Source: Candidatus Thorarchaeota archaeon SMTZ1-83 (GTDB lineage Archaea > Asgardarchaeota > Thorarchaeia > Thorarchaeales > Thorarchaeaceae). Taken from it: a stretch of 10,354 bases of DNA. The position numbers were made by a program, and so were the translations under genes. Positions 1-5,900 of the stretch are shown one piece after another. Every line of letters begins with the position of its first letter. Position 1 is the first letter of the stretch. The notes under the pieces were generated by a model. That model was not told the DNA's origin. It did not search any database and was given only the letters and a program-made list of their open reading frames with translations. The stretch covers positions 1-10,354 of the forward strand of contig LRSK01000250.1 of NCBI GenBank assembly GCA_001563325.1. Reading direction: 5' to 3'.

Positions 1-113
1 ATTCTTGCATCCCTGCCAAGCCACCAGTGACGCGTTAGCCCCTCGGGTGTGGTACTGAGGAGCCATTTCCTTATACTCACGAGGGCATTTGACTTATTGG
101 GTTTCACTAAATC
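1..113. other. Left-edge sequence without a supported gene
   Basis: Nothing convincing. On the minus strand an ATG at 66 opens 22 codons running off the edge (MAPQYHTRGANASLVAWQGC at its start); AAGGA lies one base before that ATG. The frame of the helical-repeat gene also stays open past its TAG to the edge. Either could be the start of a further gene but the window is too short to decide. I see no tRNA. Confidence 0.3.
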
Positions 114-839
114 CTAAATAGCGAGAGAGTAGACACTTTTGGGATCGAAGCCAAGGTCTTCATCTAATTCTCGAGCAAAATGAAAGCATTTCTCAGCTAA
201 AGCCTCGTCAGTGTCTCTAATGAAGGCGGCATTAAGAGCGAAGAGTCTTGCCATGACTACCAGATCATCATACTTCCGGGCGATTTTCAATGCTTCCTGA
301 AGAGCATCATCTAGTTCGCTTTCCTTTCGTCCCTGCATCATAACATGATAGATTCCCGGAATGAAACACTCAAGGTCGACATCAGACTCAATAAGCTCGC
401 GCATGCCTCTATTCGCGGTCTGCAATTGGCTCACATCTTTAATGGCATTGTAGCATTGCCATTCACGAAGGAGCAGATCCAATTTTATCCAATCTTCCGG
501 AGTCGAATCCAGAGCCTCTCTGATAGATTCAGCCACTCTCATCAAAGGCATATCGCCATAAGTATGTCTTAAGAACAAGAGGTAGTACGGTCGAGCAAGT
601 ACTGAGCTTGGATATTTTTTGACAAGTCTGGGCATAGAATCATGTCCGCCATAATGTAATGCGAGTCTGGCGGCAAGATACACACGTTCATCATGGCTCT
701 CTTCAGATGTTACCGCAGTGCAAAAACGCCTTACGAAATCCTTGTAGTCGGCTGCAGTGTCCATCTGATTTTCTAGCATTATTCGTGTACCTGGGTCCAC
801 AAACTTATAGTATTTCGTTACAGAACCGAGCGTCTTCAT
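114..839 (-). CDS. Helical-repeat (TPR-like) protein of unknown function
   Basis: Protein of 241 residues that I do not recognise as a named family. It appears wholly alpha-helical, with repeated helix pairs rich in Ala, Leu and Tyr (for example around residues 53-62, 77-92, 104-125 and 175-212). The pattern of small and aromatic residues at regular spacing suggests a TPR or SEL1-like solenoid, which usually mediates protein contacts. There is no signal peptide, membrane segment or catalytic motif. The start at 839 is the first ATG of the frame; TAGGAG abuts it, which is too close for a normal ribosome binding site, and an AT-rich A-box-like stretch (TCATAATATT on the minus strand, about 856-865) lies roughly 20 bases upstream, so the message may have a very short leader. 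The stop is TAG. The gene is separated from the zinc-ribbon gene by 112 bases and may be its own transcript. Coding status is fairly safe; function is unknown. Confidence 0.75.
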   Translation of the reverse strand: MKTLGSVTKYYKFVDPGTRIMLENQMDTAADYKDFVRRFCTAVTSEESHDERVYLAARLALHYGGHDSMPRLVKKYPSSVLARPYYLLFLRHTYGDMPLMRVAESIREALDSTPEDWIKLDLLLREWQCYNAIKDVSQLQTANRGMRELIESDVDLECFIPGIYHVMMQGRKESELDDALQEALKIARKYDDLVVMARLFALNAAFIRDTDEALAEKCFHFARELDEDLGFDPKSVYSLAI

Positions 840-951
840 CTCCTATCCATCGGGGAATATTATGAAAGGGATTAGAAAAACCTGTTGATTTCTCATTTTT
901 TGATCATTTTTGGGAAGAATCCAGCTTCAGAATCATATTTCTAATCATAAG
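840..951. other. AT-rich intergenic gap between two minus-strand genes
   Basis: This 112-base gap holds no convincing gene. On the minus strand it contains A-rich and T-rich runs downstream of the zinc-ribbon gene, including a five-T run near 879-883 shown as A residues on the plus strand, which could serve as an archaeal T-tract terminator. Next comes the A-box-like TCATAATATT preceding the helical-repeat gene. Neither site is strong enough to call on its own. Confidence 0.4.
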
Positions 952-1275
952 CTAATATTTTGAGCCCCTTTGACTCAATTCACCACGGGCCCAGAGGAAG
1001 ACTGCTAAGCCAAATGCGATGGTTCCAGCTACCAGGAGGAGAAATTCATTGGCGGGTGCAAATCCAATCCCCCACTGCATCGCGGTGACAAGAAAGAGGA
1101 AACCCATCGCTATTATCGCCACCCCACTTAGCCTTGCATTCGTACGAAGTGTTTCCCATTCAGTGAAACACTCGGCACATCGACCGACAAAATGACTACT
1201 TTGATGGTCGTCTATCTCGACTCCACATTTCACACAGCGATTCAAGGGACCAACCTCAATATGCTTGAAAGACAT
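952..1275 (-). CDS. Zinc-ribbon protein with two transmembrane helices
   Basis: Protein of 107 residues. The N-terminal part carries two CxxC pairs, Cys14/Cys17 and Cys33/Cys36, spaced as in a small zinc ribbon. Two hydrophobic helices follow, about residues 49-68 and 77-96, then a short basic tail. The layout (cytosolic zinc ribbon followed by a helical hairpin in the membrane) is common among small uncharacterised archaeal proteins. The metal-binding knuckle probably acts in protein or nucleic-acid contact near the membrane, but no specific role can be read from the sequence. The ATG at 1275 is chosen because the ribbon begins only 13 residues after it; no clear ribosome binding site precedes it. 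It lies 31 bases after the broken hydrolase fragment on the same strand. The stop is TAG. Confidence 0.75.
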   Translation of the reverse strand: MSFKHIEVGPLNRCVKCGVEIDDHQSSHFVGRCAECFTEWETLRTNARLSGVAIIAMGFLFLVTAMQWGIGFAPANEFLLLVAGTIAFGLAVFLWARGELSQRGSKY

Positions 1276-1306
1276 GTGTGGTCAGCATAATAATTCCTTC
1301 TCTATA

Positions 1307-1483
1307 TCATTGAGGCAGCTCACCATCCAGTACTGCAGCAAAATCCTCCATCTTTCTCATGAATATCTCAGGCTCATATGAGTGGATGACATGATCAGAG
1401 TCGATGAGAAAGAACTCATTCTCTCGCAAATCTGAATCCCTGAATGATGGTTCAAAGAAAAAGTGCCTAAGTGAGATGGCGCC
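1307..1483 (-). pseudogene. Remnant of an alpha/beta-hydrolase C-terminus
   Basis: The minus strand stays open for 59 codons before a TGA at 1309-1307, with no ATG until late in the frame. The translation has protein-like character: RHFFFEPSFRDSD, then FFLIDSDHVIHSYEPE, then IFMRKMEDFAAVL. The segment DHVIHSYEPEIFMRKMEDF matches the end of many alpha/beta hydrolases, where the catalytic His in a (G/S/D)H motif is followed by an acidic-proline turn and a final amphipathic helix. The nucleophile elbow, the oxyanion loop and the N-terminal half are missing: an in-frame TGA sits just upstream (1486-1484) and the flavodoxin stop lies 14 bases beyond that. The simplest reading is a decayed gene truncated by a deletion. 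A TTG-started mini-protein cannot be excluded. Family assignment is by motif only. Confidence 0.5.
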
Positions 1484-1499
1484 TCACTCAGATTTGAGG

Positions 1500-1958
1500 C
1501 TAGCCTAGAATCTCTTTTCCAAGAGTATTTCCAAACTCGCGTGCCTTGGGGATTTCCACTCCGCTTAGTGGTCCTCTAAAGCCATCCACGGCTGCTGAGA
1601 ATCCTGGACTGATCAGGCGAGAATCAGGGGCAACCTTGGTCAAGAGCTTTTCCATGTTTCTGACACCTCTTCCTTCATGCCCCATGTGCGTGTCAAATGT
1701 GCTCATTATCTTTCCATCAAGACCTGCCTTTGCGGCTTTCTTGATTACGCTCTTGATTCCGCGAGTGGCCATTGCAGCGTGAATGGGGCTGCCGAAAAGA
1801 AAGGCATCAAACCTTCTGATGTCACACCCATTTAGCTTCTTATGATGCTTGATTACACAGGTTATTTCACCTGCATCTTGAATCCCTGCTGCAATCTCTT
1901 CAGCCAGTAGTTTCGTGTTTCCGAAAGTTGTGTCATAAACAATTAGTGCGTGCTTCAT
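1500..1958 (-). CDS. Flavodoxin-domain protein (FMN-binding)
   Basis: Short-chain flavodoxin of 152 residues. The FMN phosphate loop is DTTFGNT at residues 9-15 after strand ALIVY, a good match to the family T/S-x-T-G-x-T signature. The two flavin-flanking loops appear as FGSPIHAA (55-62) and FDTHMGHEGRG (88-98). It should act as a soluble one- or two-electron carrier or as an NAD(P)H-dependent reductase. The open frame continues 134 codons upstream to 2360, but that part is antisense to the radical SAM gene and has no flavodoxin character. The ATG at 1958 is chosen because the fold starts there and GAGATGA, close to an archaeal ribosome binding site, lies five bases before it; the ATG at 1967 would destroy that spacing. 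It is divergent from the radical SAM gene over a shared promoter, so it may be that enzyme's reductant. Confidence 0.88.
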   Translation of the reverse strand: MKHALIVYDTTFGNTKLLAEEIAAGIQDAGEITCVIKHHKKLNGCDIRRFDAFLFGSPIHAAMATRGIKSVIKKAAKAGLDGKIMSTFDTHMGHEGRGVRNMEKLLTKVAPDSRLISPGFSAAVDGFRGPLSGVEIPKAREFGNTLGKEILG

Positions 1959-2003
1959 TTCAATCATCTCAAATTGGTGGGATGTGTTGACTATCATGCA
2001 ATG

Positions 2004-2018
2004 GAATTTAAACGTTTG
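2004..2018 (-). promoter_or_regulatory. Probable flavodoxin promoter with half-operator
   Basis: On the minus strand the AT-only stretch TTTAAATT (plus 2005-2012) lies about 47 bases before the flavodoxin ATG, so transcription starting some 25 bases downstream would give a leader of about 20 nucleotides. It overlaps the palindrome AAACGTTT (2010-2017). The sequence AACGTTTG at 2011-2018 recurs at 2029-2036 and, inverted as CAAACGTT, at 2086-2093, so this looks like a half-site of the operators described next. Confidence 0.45.
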
Positions 2019-2031
2019 CAAGTCATGCAAC

Positions 2032-2049
2032 GTTTGACGTTTACCAAAC
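2032..2049. promoter_or_regulatory. Upstream 18-bp operator dyad (copy 1)
   Basis: GTTTG at 2032-2036 and CAAAC at 2045-2049 form an inverted repeat with an 8-base spacer ending in AC. It sits directly upstream of the TATA box of the radical SAM gene, over the BRE position. Its size and symmetry fit a dimeric winged-helix or TetR-type regulator. The same arms and spacer length recur at 2073-2090. Confidence 0.55.
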
Positions 2050-2051
2050 AC

Positions 2052-2058
2052 TTTATAA
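2052..2058 (+). promoter_or_regulatory. TATA box of the radical SAM cluster
   Basis: TTTATAA is a near-consensus archaeal A-box. Initiation about 25 bases downstream would fall near 2078-2082, inside operator copy 2, leaving a leader of about 30 nucleotides before the ATG at 2110. Confidence 0.6.
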
Positions 2059-2072
2059 GCAAATGCGGCTAT

Positions 2073-2090
2073 GTTTGATATGTACCAAAC
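2073..2090. promoter_or_regulatory. Downstream 18-bp operator dyad (copy 2)
   Basis: GTTTG at 2073-2077 and CAAAC at 2086-2090 repeat copy 1 exactly in both arms and in spacer length (8 bases, again ending in AC). The centre-to-centre distance is 41 bp, close to four helical turns, so both dyads face the same side of the helix with the TATA box between them. A protein bound here would cover the predicted start site, which implies repression. Confidence 0.55.
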
Positions 2091-2109
2091 GTTCATGTTG
2101 TGAAGCGAA

Positions 2110-3321
2110 ATGGTAGTAACTCTCAAACAGCACGCCAATGGAATCCGACCAACGGGACTCATGGATCGAGTCTTTGATGGTCTTGACTCTAACATGACGC
2201 GCCTCTTCATGCCGTGGGTAGCACGCCATCCACGGTATCTAAGGGCTGGCCTCAGACTCGCACGATCATACAAGAAGACTGAGAAGCTCCGCCAAGAGGC
2301 TTTGAAGTCTGGACTTAGAGTCCCTCCCTTCTTAATTCTCAGCATAACCTCCCAATGCAACTTGAGCTGTGTCGGATGTTATGCCGCTGCAGTAGGCACA
2401 CTTGAGAGCAGACATCCTACAGACTGTTCTAAAGCAAGACCTGCTCTTGGCTACAACGAGTGGCGTGACATTATTGCAGATGCAAGTGATCTTGGGGTGT
2501 TCTCCTTTATCATAGCCGGCGGTGAGCCCTTCCTGTTCCGTGGACTTGTCCAGCTTTGTGAGGAATTCGATGATCGATTCTTCATCATTCTCACAAACGG
2601 GACTGCTCTCACTGTTAGCGACTATGCACGCCTGAAAAAGACGAAGAACATTGCTGTTATCGTCAGTGTTGAGGGCAGTGAAGAGCTCACCGATTCCCGG
2701 CGAGGTAGGGGAGTGCATAAGCAAGCAATCGGGACTCTGGCACAACTGAAATCCATCGGAGTTCCTTCTGGTATCTCTGTCACGATAACCAGAAAGAATT
2801 ACGAATACTGGATGACGCCGGAGAACTTGGATCGCTTTGTTGACCTTGGTGTATTGGTTGGAGTGTTCATTGAGTACATTCCTATGATGCATGAGAACTT
2901 GACCGGCACTGGTCATGATTCCCTGAACGACAAGTCTGGACTAATGCTTACAGCAGTGGAGAGGGATGATTTCCGAACAAAGGTCCTTGAGTACCGCAGA
3001 GGGAATTCCTTCTATGTAATTCACTCTCCTGGAGATGAGGATTACTTTGGTGGATGTGTATCTGCGGGTCGAGGATTCGCGCATGTCACTCCTTCGGGGG
3101 ATCTAACCGCATGTCCTGTTTCCAATCTAGCCACGCACAACCTCTCCACTGCATCCTTCAGGGATGGACTTGCAAGTCCGTTGTTCACAGCTATTCGTGA
3201 GAATGAGCATCTCCTCACAAACGAGGACACCCCTTGTGCACTCTTCGGACATCCTGATGAAGTCCGAGAGATTGCAGAGTCGGTGGGCGCCTACACGACA
3301 GACAGTTTGGAAATTTCATAA
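2110..3321 (+). CDS. Radical SAM enzyme with reduced SPASM-like C-terminus
   Basis: Protein of 403 residues. The radical SAM cluster motif CNLSCVGCY places Cys83, Cys87 and Cys90 in CX3CX2C spacing, binding the 4Fe-4S cluster that cleaves S-adenosylmethionine. IIAGGEPF (134-141) is the SAM amino-group loop. The barrel continues through ILTNGT (159-164), VSVEGSEE (186-192) and a basic RRGRG element (197-201). A C-terminal segment with Cys316 (GGCVSAGRG), Cys335 (TACP) and Cys376 (DTPC) resembles a shortened SPASM domain that could hold one auxiliary cluster. The N-terminal 70 residues are basic and helical. It belongs to the broad PqqE/MoaA-like group; the substrate is not evident. The start at 2110 follows the weak site GTGAAG; ATG 2161 lacks any site. 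It heads a plus-strand cluster and ends seven bases before the ribosome binding context of the first membrane gene. Confidence 0.85.
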   Translation: MVVTLKQHANGIRPTGLMDRVFDGLDSNMTRLFMPWVARHPRYLRAGLRLARSYKKTEKLRQEALKSGLRVPPFLILSITSQCNLSCVGCYAAAVGTLESRHPTDCSKARPALGYNEWRDIIADASDLGVFSFIIAGGEPFLFRGLVQLCEEFDDRFFIILTNGTALTVSDYARLKKTKNIAVIVSVEGSEELTDSRRGRGVHKQAIGTLAQLKSIGVPSGISVTITRKNYEYWMTPENLDRFVDLGVLVGVFIEYIPMMHENLTGTGHDSLNDKSGLMLTAVERDDFRTKVLEYRRGNSFYVIHSPGDEDYFGGCVSAGRGFAHVTPSGDLTACPVSNLATHNLSTASFRDGLASPLFTAIRENEHLLTNEDTPCALFGHPDEVREIAESVGAYTTDSLEIS

Positions 3322-3336
3322 AGTAAGGTGAAAACA

Positions 3337-4245
3337 ATGTCTACATCATACAACACAATTGTTGATGATTTGAAGTCGAGCTTTAGGCTCGCAAAGGAAA
3401 ACATTCTCAGCTATTTCTTAGCTAATCTAGGAATGCTGATTGCTGTTGTCCTTTTGATGGGTTTGGTGATGGTACCGATAGCCGTTGCCGCGCTATTGAT
3501 GGTTGGGACCAGTCCAGCGGCATGGGAAGCAATTGGTCTGGGGCTCGCAGCCTGGGCTGAGAGCAATCCTTGGGCAGTTGGTGGGGTTGCAATTCTATTC
3601 ATAGTCCCCTTTATTGCCCTGTTTCTGACTGTGGTTGGTTCAATCTATGGCATGAGCAAGGATCTAGTCGCGCATGGTGAAACCAAGGCTGAGAGAGCCT
3701 TCTCCTGGTTCAGGCATAAGTTCCTGACCTTTGGAGGTGCCGGAGTCCTTCTGACAACAATCATTATACTTCCTCCTCTGGTTGTCTGGGGCTCTGTATC
3801 CATCCTTATGGGCTACACTGTCAATGTTGCTATCTCTACTCTCCTCTCTGTGTTTACATTTACCTGGGTGTTCATCACTGTCGGGCTATGCGCAATGGTG
3901 TTCCCAGCCATGACCTATGGTAAGGGTGTTCAGGATGCCTTCAAGGAGTCATTCCACCTTGCGCGAGAGCGCCTTGATCATGTCTATGGACTACTGAGTG
4001 CCATAATCGTGTTGGCTGTTGCATCATACGGCCCAGTCGTCTTCTGGGGGCTCACTGCTCCACTCACTGGTGCAGTTGTCCTTGATGCAGTGGCCATCAC
4101 AATAATGGTCTGGACCGTGCTAGTCACATTCCTGTGGCTCCTAGTCCTGCTACCCATGACGATTATCGCATTCACGAAAGTATATGCCGAGATGACCGGT
4201 GGTCAGGTGGCAACCCAAAAGCCTCTCCCAATTCCCTTTGTATAG
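3337..4245 (+). CDS. Six-helix integral membrane protein, DUF4013-like (copy A)
   Basis: Protein of 302 residues with a cytosolic amphipathic N-terminus (IVDDLKSSFRLAKENILSY) and about six membrane segments, near residues 27-57, 80-104, 133-160, 163-190, 217-240 and 250-283. It is similar in plan to DUF4013-type membrane proteins, whose role is unknown. It is a tandem paralogue of the next gene: shared landmarks are DDLKSSF/EDLKVSF, ENILSY/KNILSF, GMSKDLV/GMGREIV, WFRHKF/WYRKKF, MVFPA and the helix before RLDHVY/YFDRVY. The frame is also open from a GTG at 3328, but that GTG is part of the ribosome binding site AGGTGA (about 3326-3331), which sits five bases before the ATG at 3337, so the ATG is preferred. 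It lies 15 bases after the radical SAM stop, so the two are very likely cotranscribed and could form an enzyme-membrane pair. Stop TAG. Confidence 0.82.
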   Translation: MSTSYNTIVDDLKSSFRLAKENILSYFLANLGMLIAVVLLMGLVMVPIAVAALLMVGTSPAAWEAIGLGLAAWAESNPWAVGGVAILFIVPFIALFLTVVGSIYGMSKDLVAHGETKAERAFSWFRHKFLTFGGAGVLLTTIIILPPLVVWGSVSILMGYTVNVAISTLLSVFTFTWVFITVGLCAMVFPAMTYGKGVQDAFKESFHLARERLDHVYGLLSAIIVLAVASYGPVVFWGLTAPLTGAVVLDAVAITIMVWTVLVTFLWLLVLLPMTIIAFTKVYAEMTGGQVATQKPLPIPFV

Positions 4246-4259
4246 GAGGTTTCTAATCT

Positions 4260-4296
4260 GAGAGTGCCTCGAATGACTTTTCAAAGGGGCACTCTC
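4260..4296 (+). other. Stem-loop between the two membrane paralogues
   Basis: An 11-bp stem pairs 4260-4270 with 4286-4296 (nine Watson-Crick pairs GAGAGTGCC/GGCACTCTC, then a T-G wobble and a C-G pair) around a 15-base loop. It is followed by ATTTTAATC, only a weak T-tract. The gene before it ends directly in GGAGGT (4245-4250), a perfect ribosome binding site with no start codon at usable distance. The structure could be a partial terminator, an RNA processing site or a barrier that sets different dosage of the paralogues. Confidence 0.5.
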
Positions 4297-4319
4297 TATC
4301 ATTTTAATCAGGTGATACA

Positions 4320-5252
4320 ATGAGCAACAAAAACGCAAGCATTGGAGTACTGATAGAGGACCTCAAAGTGAGCTTCAAGTTCGCGGTGAAGAACATCCTT
4401 TCTTTCCTTCTAGGGATGATTGGCGTTCTCATTGTAACTGTGATAGTCATGATGATTGGATTCGCGATTGTATCGATTCCGCTTTTTTTTGCAGTAGGTG
4501 GACCTGAGGGCTTTGTAGCCTTCTTTGAATCTCTGGGTGTTGTCATGGAAGCTGTCTTCGTATCTCAGCCGGATCCGGCTGCGGCTAGCCTTGGAATCTT
4601 CGCAATCCTGCTTCTGGTGACTCCCTTCTTCGTAGCCATTGGTGTTGTCTTCGGAATGGGCAGAGAGATAGTAGAGAGCGCAGGAACATCTGCTGAGGGA
4701 GTCTTTGTATGGTATCGAAAGAAGTTCTTCTCTCTTGCAGGTGGAGGAATCGCCATATTCGCAGTTATCGGTTTACCCCTCATTCTAGTATATGGAATCC
4801 TTTTCTTGGCCGGCTATGTGGTCACAGGTCTTCCAGGAGCTGTTCTAACGGCGCTAAGCGCATTTTGGATCATGCTATCATCTGGAATGATGACCATGGT
4901 GTTTCCTGCAATCATTGATAATTACTCAGTTCTTGATGCTACGCGCCAGTCAATACGCCTGTCCTGGAAATACTTCGACAGAGTCTACTCTACTTGGTTT
5001 ACTTTCATCTTAATCATCATCTTCATGTTTGCTCCGCTTGGCATTGGTATTGCAGCTTTTATGCAACCAACTCTAGGAGTTGAACTTATGGCGGCAGCTA
5101 TCTATGCCGTCATCGCAGCGTTTGTTCTAATACTCATTGTTCTTCCCGCGTTGGTGATTGCTCTAAGTAGGCTATACATGATTCTGAGTGGTATTGAGAT
5201 ATCAAGTGCAAGTCAGGACGAGCCTAATGTAAATCTTGTTGGAGGTACGTGA
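4320..5252 (+). CDS. Six-helix integral membrane protein, DUF4013-like (copy B)
   Basis: Protein of 310 residues and diverged paralogue of the preceding gene, with the same order of elements: an amphipathic start (VLIEDLKVSFKFAVKNILSF), then membrane segments near residues 27-58, 89-112, 139-167, 172-198, 223-247 and 257-288. The loop after the second segment reads GMGREIVESAGTSAEGVFVWYRKKF, aligning with the same loop in copy A. No catalytic motif is visible. The tail after the last helix (about residues 292-310) is polar and likely cytosolic. AGGTGA at 4310-4315 lies four bases before the ATG, an excellent archaeal start. Retention of two diverged copies suggests either a heterodimer or two specialised partners of the same process; this is inference. 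The gene ends three bases before the regulator start and its 3' end carries that gene's ribosome binding site GGAGGT. Confidence 0.82.
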   Translation: MSNKNASIGVLIEDLKVSFKFAVKNILSFLLGMIGVLIVTVIVMMIGFAIVSIPLFFAVGGPEGFVAFFESLGVVMEAVFVSQPDPAAASLGIFAILLLVTPFFVAIGVVFGMGREIVESAGTSAEGVFVWYRKKFFSLAGGGIAIFAVIGLPLILVYGILFLAGYVVTGLPGAVLTALSAFWIMLSSGMMTMVFPAIIDNYSVLDATRQSIRLSWKYFDRVYSTWFTFILIIIFMFAPLGIGIAAFMQPTLGVELMAAAIYAVIAAFVLILIVLPALVIALSRLYMILSGIEISSASQDEPNVNLVGGT

Positions 5253-5255
5253 ATC

Positions 5256-5900
5256 GTGGAGAATGGGTCAACAAATGCTCCCCTGAAGGATTTGGAAGTC
5301 ATCACCGATGCTAATAAGATCAAGGTCCTCTTCGAGCCAACTAGGGCGAGCATTATCTTTGAGTATCTGGTAAACGCTTCGTACACTGTCAAGCAGCTCT
5401 CAGAAAAACTGGGCAAGAATCCAGGTACAATCCTCCATCACATTCAGAAGTTGCAGGACATTGGTGTCGTTGTTCAAGAACGTACCGAAATGACGCCAAC
5501 TGGCATAGTTCAAAGGTATTACCGCGCAACAGCTAAAGAATACCGCCTTGGGATAAGTGGAATGATGGAAGCCAATGGCGGTGTTGCACAGTTTGCTAAA
5601 GACCGTCTCAAGTCTATTGTTTCAAGCCTCTCGGTCTATGGTATTGAGATTCCAGAGTCTCAGGTCGAGGAGGCTATGGGCGTTTTGAGACGGTTGATTG
5701 AACGGGAGAATGCAGTGAACTCTGATTTACCCATTGCAGATGAAAAGAGCTTTCACAAGCTACCTCCCTCTCTTCGAGGCGATGCATCCCGAATCATGCG
5801 TCGTTTTGTTCTGGATGAAGATTCGGAATATCAAAGACTGCGTGAAGAGTGGCATCGCCTTCTCCGATCGCATCGCAAAGTAGGTATAGGAAATGACTAG
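5256..5900 (+). CDS. ArsR-like winged-helix transcriptional regulator
   Basis: Protein of 214 residues. Residues about 26-90 form a winged helix: FEPTRASIIFEYLV (helix 1), YTVKQLSEKLGKNPGTILHHIQKLQDIGVV (helix-turn-helix, 43-72) and a wing VVQERTEMTPTGIVQRYYRATA. The motif NPGTILHHIQKL is typical of the ArsR/HTH_20 recognition helix. The remaining 120 residues are helical and highly charged, probably for dimerisation or ligand sensing; no metal-binding Cys cluster is present, so an arsenic-type sensor is unlikely. The start is GTG at 5256, preceded by GGAGGT (5241-5246) nine bases upstream. It overlaps or abuts both neighbours (previous stop 5252, next start 5893) and so is cotranscribed with the membrane genes. 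It may autoregulate through the GTTTG-N8-CAAAC dyads at 2032-2090. Stop TAG. Confidence 0.85.
   Translation: MENGSTNAPLKDLEVITDANKIKVLFEPTRASIIFEYLVNASYTVKQLSEKLGKNPGTILHHIQKLQDIGVVVQERTEMTPTGIVQRYYRATAKEYRLGISGMMEANGGVAQFAKDRLKSIVSSLSVYGIEIPESQVEEAMGVLRRLIERENAVNSDLPIADEKSFHKLPPSLRGDASRIMRRFVLDEDSEYQRLREEWHRLLRSHRKVGIGND

Noticed and set aside
1..116. Possible readthrough of the TAG ending the helical-repeat gene, as in pyrrolysine coding
   Set aside because: The frame stays open to the edge for only about 37 codons, which is likely by chance, and TAG is the ordinary stop of several other genes here (zinc ribbon, flavodoxin, membrane copy A, regulator, methyltransferase).
2010..2093. Repeats in the divergent promoter as a CRISPR or mobile-element end
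   Set aside because: Units are short, dyad-symmetric and placed around a TATA box; there are no spacers, transposase or target duplication.
1959..2360. N-terminal 134-codon extension of the flavodoxin frame
   Set aside because: It is antisense to the radical SAM gene, covers the promoter and dyads and has no protein-like flavodoxin features; the fold starts at the ATG at 1958.
2332..2916. Minus-strand 194-codon open frame
   Set aside because: Fully antisense to the well-supported radical SAM gene, with no recognisable domain.
3328..3336. GTG start for membrane copy A
   Set aside because: That GTG lies inside the AGGTGA ribosome binding site serving the ATG at 3337.
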